From Oikopleura dioica (Eukaryota; Chordata; Appendicularia; Copelata; Oikopleuridae), in NCBI GenBank assembly GCA_907165135.1, contig OU015567.1, positions 1,183,001 through 1,247,000 on the forward strand: a DNA stretch of 64,000 nucleotides, written 5' to 3'. This document shows positions 57,016 to 64,000 of this stretch, in pieces; within the stretch, counting starts at the first letter, position 1; each line of letters opens with the position of its first letter. The position numbers and the translations under genes are program-made. The notes beneath the pieces were generated by a model. It searched no databases. It saw only the letters and a program-made list of their open reading frames with translations, and had not been told where the DNA came from.

Positions 57016-59039
57016 TTAATATTTGATTAATAGGTTAAATTCTGGGACCGAAATTCTCCATGATTTTTACGGCCTCCTGCCGAGACCAGCTGATAATATG
57101 CGCGACCGGGGAATCGATTTTCGCGAAAAGACCAACAGTATTTCAGGTCATGTGATGATAATTGTTTCCAATAATCGCCGAATCCGGGTCTCGGCTTTTT
57201 GCCCCTCCTCGCGCGGGCCCACTTGACTTGCCACAAAAATTAAGCTAAAATGGGGCACTTGAGGAATCTCTAAATTAGCGACTTGGATTCTGATTTTTCA
57301 TCTTAGGCCCACTTTACTTATCGTCTTCCAAACAGCGAGCGAATATTTTTGAAATTCAAAAATTTCAATCTTAGAAAAAAAAAATCAATTTTTGAAAAAA
57401 AAAATTTCTGATTTTTTTTAGAATTTTTTATTAAAAAACTCTTCAGAAAAAACGCTTCTTTCAAAACTCCTTATTCAAAAAAAGAGTAATCTCTCCATCC
57501 AAAAACAAGCAATGACTGTTTAACACACAACACCAACAGCAGATAATCAGTCCCAAAAGCGGATCAAGCAATCGTAATTCCGCGAGAACATCTTTCGCGG
57601 CCAGCAGCTCCGGTGCATGCTTAACCTTTTTGCTTGGGCTTAGCCAGCAGGAATTTAAAGGCAGCGCGACCAGATTGTGATGTCACGAAAAAAGGATCAA
57701 AAAAGTATTTCAAACACTTTGGCTCGTCTTTTCTTTTCGATAGATTTTTGGCACCTTGAGCTTGAAATTCAAAATAGAGCATTTTTCTTAAAATTAACTT
57801 TAACTTGTTCGCGCCAAAGGGGCCGAAAATGGCTCTCACGGGTCTTATTAGTCGGCCCGCCGGGCCAAAAGATTGTCCATATTGATAAAAAATCTGATGA
57901 ACTGGTAGTTTTTCAATGAAACAAACTTTTGATTGTGTAAACAAGAGTTTTAATAATCGCCATTTTCGGTTTTGATAATAAACTGTTTCATTCAACCGAG
58001 GTGGTAATTTCGTGGTCGAGGTGGATTTTAGCGCTGAGTTCATTCGGTATTATGGTACTTATCAACGTGCGTGCCGATTTCCAATTTAATGTCGATCTGA
58101 TCCTCAAGGCTCAGCACTGGCTTGGTGGACACGAGAGATTTTGTGAGCGAGAGGCTTTTTGGATTTCCAATTTTGGGGTTCGGTGAAACCTCAAAAATAA
58201 CCAACGAGCTTTTTTTCAAGATCAAAAATCCAATTTTTCGGCTTAATTTGACTACGTTTTTTAATGAATACGCATGTTCAATTTCGAAATACTTAATTTA
58301 TGAGTCGAAAGAGTCGAAAAGAGTTGGAGAGCGTGTTTTTGGAAATTTTCCAAAGCTCGTAGAATTGGGCAACGTAGAAGCTGAATGATAACGTAATTCT
58401 CCCGTATGATCCGATAGAGATAAAATTAATAAGCAAAGTGCCGCACTCATGCTCTCTTCAAAAAACCGCCGACGATGCGATTTCGGCGAAGTTTCGGTGC
58501 TTTTCGTGCTCGTCTTTAATATTCAATACTTATGACTCGTAATTCATGGATAATAATTATTTTTATTAAGAATTTTGTTACTTCAGAACAAATATTGATA
58601 TTTTTGCAACATTTTATTGAATGATACGTCTTCCTCACGGGTCTCTTTTTATACCTAGTTTTCGGCTGATAGTAACCACCTGCTTTCGCTGAATCATAAA
58701 GGCCGTATACTCCGGGAACTGGAGTACAGAGGAGCTTATGTCAAAGCAAACCATTTGTTCAAAAATGGAACCATTTTGATTTCTACTGATTTTACTCAAA
58801 AAGAGTTTCTGAACGAAAAACTGACTCGCTATGCAAAAACGCAATCAGAAAATAAGTACCGCAAAGAGTGAGATTTTTTCATGAGCTGATTTGCGTTTTG
58901 GTACAGATGTCAAAATAAACATGTTCTCTTAGATCTGCGGAAATTCAATAAATGACTAGTTACATCGTTCAAAATACCTATGCTCAGGTATATGCTCATT
59001 TATAACATGCAGAATTGCAAAAAAAAAATAATTTGCCGG

Positions 59040-59165
59040 CTCGGCAAACTGTATCGAAAACCTGAGTCAGGGTCCTGAAAGAGTTTCTATCATAAGTCGC
59101 GTAGCGGCTTTTTTTAAAACAAAGGTCCCTGACACAGGTTTCTCACTCAGGAAACCGAAGCTAGA
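59040..59165. repeat. Family 3 repeat, 59.0-kb copy
   Basis: AAAACCTGAGTCAGGGTCCT and GGTCCCTGACACAGGTTTCT, inverted, with a GTCGCGTAGCGGC inner hairpin. Confidence 0.7.
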
Positions 59166-59390
59166 ATTTTTTAACAATATATATTTTTATTTCAAAATCT
59201 TGTTCTTTTTTGAAGGAATGAATTGTTCTAAAGAAATAACAGTGAGCGAAATAAAGAATGAAGCGTGAGGCTAGAATTTTAGCATTTCTTTTTTTTTTGA
59301 ATAATTGGAAGTCGAGAAAAAATAAAATTGAAAGAGTGATGGTGAAGGAAATTTCAAATTTCTGAATTTCACGAGTTATTGAAAATTGAG

Positions 59391-62186
59391 CTAAGTGGAG
59401 GATTGAGCTTGATCGTCGTTTTTCGGCGGTGATTCGGAAGATTGAGCAGGTGATTCTTGGGAAGAAGTGGGATCAGAAGTAGTGGCAGGAGGTTTTTCTG
59501 GTGATTTTGGAGACTTTCCGGTAGCTGCTTCGATTTGTTGGAAGTGACGGGCCTGAAAGAAAAGGGATTGAAACATTTGTGGACGGAATTTCGGCAGGAA
59601 GAAATCAATCCGGGCAAAAATATGCTTTTGTGTCTGGACTACCCCCAAAAAACGACAGATCCAGTTGAAAAATAAACTCGTTAACGTATAGATAGAGGTG
59701 TATTTTTAAGTAAATTTTCGAAGTACTTCTAGCGGATAATGATTCATTTTGCAAAAAAGAATGGTTCAAATTTGAGTATTTGAGAACGTTGCTCGATTTA
59801 TATATGGGTTTTTATTTGCGAACAGCTGGTTAGGCCTTGTGTTCGAATTGTACTTGATGATATGGGTTCTTTGAGGATCGAACCGATTGGGCAAAAACAA
59901 AGATACCTGTAGTGCTCGGCATAACTTTTCGAGCTTCTCGACTTGGTTAGTTTTCTTCTTGAGCTCGTCTTCTTTCTTTTTGAGCGACTCTCCTTGCGTC
60001 AGCGTTTTCTCAGTGGCGATGATGAGTTGATTCTGCGCCGATTGATGCTTTGATTTCCAATCGACCACAGCTTTTTCCAGCCGCTCGTTGATCTTCTTCA
60101 TTTTCGACATCTCCGTACTAGAAGAAGATTTGAGATTGGAATGGGAAAAGGGAGGAACCTGAAGCCGTTGATGGCAGTGTTGGATTTGGCAAGCGAGTCG
60201 GTGAATTCTTCGAATCGAGCAGCGTAGTATTTTACTTGTTCTTGCAGATTTATGCGCTCTTGGTTCACTTTATCCATCGTTTCTGTCTGAAAAGGAGGAT
60301 TGACTAGATAAATATTGCTCTATATTAGGCAATATTGGAGTTTGTTTACCAATCAGAAACGATTAAGAGCCGATAAGATGCCCCAATTAATCAAAAACCT
60401 CCTTTTAGAGAATGCTGCTTCAGAACCTGTCTCAGAAACCTGCGTAAAAGGCTGAGTCAGGATGCGGAAATAGCCTTTCACCTGACTCAGGTTTCCACAC
60501 AGGTTGCCGAGCCAAGTTCCCGGCCATACTACTGAAGCTTTTGAAAAAATGACTAGAAATTACCTTTTCCGATAGATACTCTTTGACCTTCTCATGTTCC
60601 ATTTCTCGAGCATCCATAAGCGTTTTAATCTAAAATTGTTTATTATAAAGGGAAGAGAATCTGTAAGACGGACCTTTTGTCTGAGAAGCACATCTTGCTG
60701 CTTGAGGGCGTCGATAGTTTTCATCAGAGCGCTTTCTCGCTCCTCCGATTTCGCGATTACTTGCTCCAAAGAATCGGATAAATCTGAGTTGCGCTGCCGA
60801 AGAGTTTCGTTCACATTTGCGTTTTCGTCTACAATCAAAGTAAAAGATTTTTTTTAATTATTTTTTATTTAATTCTTTCCATCCGAGATAACAAACATAC
60901 GTTTGAATGATGATATCATTTTATTCGACTCAATAATTTGTTGCTTATCTTCATAGATTTTCTGGTTTCACCAAAAAAAAAGATACTTCGTAAACGCATT
61001 TCTACTTTAGTTTCATTTTTCCATGCTCTTTTCCCAGCCAAAGCTGATTTTAAACTCAAACATCAGCTGATTCCATATAGCAACTGATTTTCAGAGCGCC
61101 AGCTGATTGAAAATACTAAAAAGGAAGCGAGCATCGTCTACTTTATTCCGAGAAAATGAAAACTTGAACTGATATTGGTTTTTCATAGACCCGCTCAAGG
61201 AAAAAACGACGATGAAAACTAATGAAAATCGCGGAGAACGCAGCTTTGCAATACAATTCAAACAGAAATATTGAGGAATAAAATGAAATTCTCAACCAAA
61301 CAAAGGTATCCCATAGCCAAATTCTATATTTCTCATTTTAAATAAAAGAAAAAATTGTTACCTAATTGTTTTGAAATTGATTCTAGCGAGTTCTGAAACT
61401 TCTCGATTAGATGCTTTCTCTGGGCGTCGTCTTCTTTTGTCTTTTTGATGACTTCTGCTTTGATTTTGCGATTTTGATCCTGCAGCTCGCGTGAGAGGTT
61501 CTGTAATGCGTTGATTGTCGCTGTGTCCTTTTCTTTTTTCTTCATGAAATCGGTCGAAGTCTGGACCAGCGCGTAATTGTCTCGTTGAAGCTAAAAGTAT
61601 GAGATGAGTTGAGAGGAGAGTTGGAAAGAAACCTTTTTGTATTTGGCGGTGGCGGACTGAAGAGATTGTTTGAGAAGATTGTGTTCGTCGACCAAGTCGG
61701 AGTATTTTTGCAGAGCGCGGCTATTCGCTCTTCCGGGGAATTCAGAATCGACAGTGCCTGAAAACGAGATGAAAGAGGGGGAAAATAATCTTCATTTTCG
61801 AGACAAAACAAAACGAAATCTAGGCTAACAAGACTTTAGCTCAACGGTTGAAGCCTCAACCTACTTCTCCTGAAAACCTGTGCAACCTGTGTTAAAAACC
61901 TTAGTCAGGCTCCTGTAGCAAGTCCGAGAAGCCTAACTCAGGTTTTGTATACAGGTAATAGTAGAAGAAAGTGGTACCTCCATAAGTTCCTCGACATCTT
62001 TTCCGAATTTGATCTTTTTGGTTGAACTCGACGCGGTCGACGATTCGGATCCATTTGATGTCGTCGAGCATTGCGAAGTATTCAACGATGTGGACTCAGA
62101 CGGCAGTGCATTCTGGGACGTCTCTAGAAACATTGTCAAAAACAATTAACCCTATCTTCGTTTCTTTTACCGATTTCGGAAGACAT
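59391..62186 (-). CDS. TXLN: Taxilin (syntaxin-binding coiled-coil protein)
   Basis: Cytosolic coiled-coil protein of the taxilin family, which binds free syntaxins and acts in vesicle traffic. ATG 62184-62186 opens MSSEI, joined by a GT-AG intron to a Ser/Thr-rich segment ending KIKFGKDVEELME. The coiled coil spans several exons: SILNSPEERIAAL, then LQNLSRELQDQNRKIKAEVI and HLIEKFQNSLESISKQLG, then SDSLEQVIAKSEERESALMK, then EQVKYYAARFEEFTDSLAKS, then DWKSKHQSAQNQLIIATEK and QVEKLEKLCRALQ. The blocks KYYAARFEEF and VEKLEKLCRALQ are taxilin signatures. The last exon is Pro/Ser-rich (TGKSPKSPEKPPATTSD) and ends at the stop 59391-59393. One invertebrate-type taxilin is expected; alpha/beta/gamma cannot be assigned. 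Two family 3 repeats sit in introns. Confidence 0.92.
60424..60515. repeat. Family 3 repeat, taxilin intron (60.4 kb)
   Basis: Starts ACCTGTCTCAGAAACCTGCG and contains CACCTGACTCAGGTTTCCAC and CAGGTTGCCGAGCC. Confidence 0.7.
61870..61965. repeat. Family 3 repeat, taxilin intron (61.9 kb)
   Basis: Short copy: CCTGTGTTAAAAACCTTAGT..CAGGCTCCTG and AACTCAGGTTTTGTATACAG. Confidence 0.65.
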
Positions 62187-62865
62187 TTTCTCGAGATTCT
62201 TTCAACTCGTTTTCTCTCTATTTTCCAGTTCTTTTTTTTCGGAAATCGAAAAAAATCAAGTCTTTCTTCAATTTTTCGACCAATCGCCCCCGCCTGGGAA
62301 TTCAAAATCGCCCACGCTGCCTGTTTTTTCACAATTATATTTCAGCGAGAATAAAGGAAAAATGAAGTGTTGAGAGAAGAACGATTGAGAATTCGAAAAA
62401 AATGAGAGAAAGAAAATTGGTTTTATAACGATCTGTTTCTAGAATTTATTCCTAACTTGTGAGACATTTATCCTTCGCTGTTTTTATTTCTTACTGAAAG
62501 AGCTATTGTTTTATAAAATGATATCATCATCAAGACAACAGGATGCTGCAATAAATCTGCAAAATTCATTTAAAACTGATCACTAATTTGAAGTCTATTC
62601 AAGCGAATTTTAATTTGATTCGTTCTAAAATGACGCCTTTATATCCGAAATGATTCTGAAATCACTTCGCTTTCCGTACATTGGCTGAAGATTTTTCACA
62701 GTTCTCTTAATAATACAATAAGAAATTAATCCCATTTGCTTGATTTTCTCCAATTTAGAAAGCCAAACTTGCGCCCTTCGAACCTCTTGAAGGGACAAAG
62801 GTGCTGTTCTAGATTCAATAAGTTGATATTTGAAAAGTTGACTTCAATTTGTTCAGATTTTATGA
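62187..62865. promoter_or_regulatory. Divergent intergenic region (taxilin / USP)
   Basis: 679 bp between two oppositely oriented start codons. Both promoters are expected here. No defined motif was recognised. Confidence 0.4.
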
Positions 62866-64000
62866 ATGATCATAACTGAGCAGAAATCGTTGCCGTCGAT
62901 CGTGCCCGACTACTACAAGCAGCGTCAAATCGTTCTTCCCGCTCTTCGGGAATCCCTTGCTGAAGGTGCTGTTTGGCGACTGATTCCCTTCAAATGGTTT
63001 GATCTCTGGAAAACGATCGCCGAAAAGGACGAAAACTCGCGAAAATGTCCACCGCTGGATATTTCGATTTTGTTCGAAAATGGAAAATTGAAAGAAAATT
63101 TGATGGAGCAGGTTGACTACGCGATCGTGCCCGAAAATGTCTACGAGAAACTCGATGAATGGCACGGTAGGAAACGTAAAATAATGACTTTTTCGTCAAT
63201 TTTTATTTCCAGGGCTTCCGTCGAATCGTTCCTTCGAAAACGCGCGAAAAGTGATCAAAGTGGGCAAATTCACGGTGCGGCTGATGGTCGAAGTTTACAA
63301 AGTCAAGATTCAAATCATCCTCAAATTCTGCGGCAACGACACCTGCTCCGAGTCCAAAGGAAAGAAATACACTCTCAAGGATTTCACTCGCTTCCAGTCG
63401 AAGGCAGACATGATCAGGGACATTCTCGCGATGAATAACGACATTTATCCTAGAGAAGGACAAAAAACCAGGTAAAACTTTCTGTGGCTTTTTGTTTTAT
63501 TTCCTTTTTTAGAGTTTGGAGCCGCGAACATCACAAAGACAAGTGGCGACATCTGAATGAAGAGGCTCTCTCGCAGTCGCTCTACGAGCTTGGAATCAAT
63601 TCTAGCGGCCATATTCTCTGCGAGTTTCAAAATGACGATGGAAGCTGGCCTCAAGACTCGGAGCACGAAGAAAAGAAGACGCTGGCTTCGATGGTTTCGC
63701 CAAGGGGAGGAAAATGTGGTTTAGTCAATTTGGGAAACACTTGTTTTATGAATTCGGGAATTCAGGTAACGAAAAGGGATCGAGAAGGCTGATTTTTAGC
63801 TCTTTTCTAGTGTCTAGCTGCAGTAGTTCCGTTGGCGAATTATTTCCTCGGCGATGTCTGGAAAGATGAAATCAACACGGTCAATCCGCTGGGAACAAAT
63901 GGCAAACTTTCCAGCGCTTTCGCGAGACTGATCAAAAATATGTGGGGAGGGGCCGAATCGTCAGTTGCTCCAAGTGAAGTGAAACGAGAATGTGGACAGG
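62866..64000 (+). CDS. USP4/11/15-type ubiquitin-specific protease (5' part, cut by window end)
   Basis: Cysteine deubiquitinase with DUSP, Ubl and USP domains in the USP4/11/15 order. ATG 62866 opens MIITEQKSLPSIVPDYYKQR; the DUSP-type region (VWRLIPFKWFDLWKTI..ENLMEQVDYAIVPENVYEKL) ends at the intron 63167-63212. The next exon is Ubl-like (KVGKFTVRLMVEVYKVKIQI..SKADMIRDILAMNNDI), continuing after the intron 63472-63512 as VWSREHHKDKWRHLNE. The Cys box is CGLVNLGNTCFMNSGIQ, with the nucleophile Cys in GNTCFMNS. A further intron (63766-63810) precedes CLAAVVPLANYFLGD and NPLGTNGKLSSAFARLIKNM, typical of this subfamily. The His box and the rest of the catalytic domain lie beyond 64000. All visible introns are GT-AG and 41-46 bp. 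No damage seen. Confidence 0.93.

Larger units (their letters stand above)
54229..59390. other. Mostly noncoding stretch, 54.2-59.4 kb
   Basis: Contains three family 2 MITEs, one TTAA-flanked MITE and one family 3 repeat. Open frames of 60-140 codons (for example 57621-58043 minus) have no recognisable domain or exon chain. A moderately GC-rich, low-repeat patch at about 56510-56630 could be regulatory, but nothing specific is seen. Confidence 0.45.

Noticed and set aside
57621-58043. 140-codon minus-strand ORF
   Set aside because: No recognisable motif, no splice-linked neighbour, AT-rich chance composition.

Overview
The window is eukaryotic and fits a larvacean tunicate, most likely Oikopleura (O. 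dioica or a close relative). Many introns of about 41-49 bp interrupt genes on both strands, most are GT-AG, and at least one clear GA-AG intron is present. Protein families I associate with Oikopleura recur: Cys-rich secreted proteins with a GGCPCPYYNCE-type motif, Thr-rich mucin-like proteins with a TTCRDGE..GVE cysteine domain, and PLA2-like proteins with a CCGAYPDRFPYY tail. No rRNA, tRNA, CRISPR or prokaryotic operon is visible. All species statements are inference from memory of these families.

Layout. 0.3-4.5 kb: two tandem minus-strand GT12 beta-1,4-N-acetylgalactosaminyltransferase paralogues. 4.6-6.3 kb: a minus-strand kelch-like gene with a hAT-type MITE in an exon. 6.35-17.4 kb: a long Cys-rich membrane/secreted gene whose 42-bp intron has been split by an 8.2-kb TA-flanked element (7945-16152). 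That element carries a 742-aa Tc1/mariner-class transposase, an SGNH-hydrolase-like gene, a kelch-BACK fragment, tandem repeats and a 16-bp minisatellite. 17.96-19.5 kb: a Thr-rich mucin-like secreted protein (plus). 20.45-24.0 kb: an HMBOX1-like homeobox gene (minus). 24.5-35.8 kb: about 11 kb with no convincing gene but many small mobile elements, telomere-like repeats and one of two AGGTCA arrays. 35.8-37.5 kb: a small secreted Cys-rich gene hit twice by transposons, one hAT MITE in the last exon and one MULE-like foldback inside the signal-peptide codons. 38.3-42.4 kb: class-3 lipase (plus), stomatin-like protein (plus), PLA2-like protein (minus). 44.0-46.3 kb: a two-pore-domain K+ channel. 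46.9-51.5 kb: a RASSF9/10-like RA-domain protein (minus). 51.5-59.4 kb: mostly noncoding with MITEs. 59.4-62.2 kb: taxilin (minus). 62.9 kb to the end: a USP4/11/15-type deubiquitinase, cut by the window edge.

The genes are not an obvious single pathway: housekeeping signalling and trafficking genes (taxilin, USP, stomatin, RASSF, K2P channel, HMBOX1) are interleaved with fast-evolving secreted families. Gene order suggests divergent promoter pairs (17.4/18.0, 37.5/38.3, 62.2/62.9 kb) and convergent tails (stomatin/PLA2, K2P/RASSF, mucin/HMBOX1). The minus-strand run from 17.4 to 0.3 kb has one very short intergenic gap (68 bp), compatible with a trans-spliced operon.

The strongest unusual signals are transposon insertions whose target-site duplications can be read exactly. 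Deleting them in silico restores open reading frames or a 42-bp intron.
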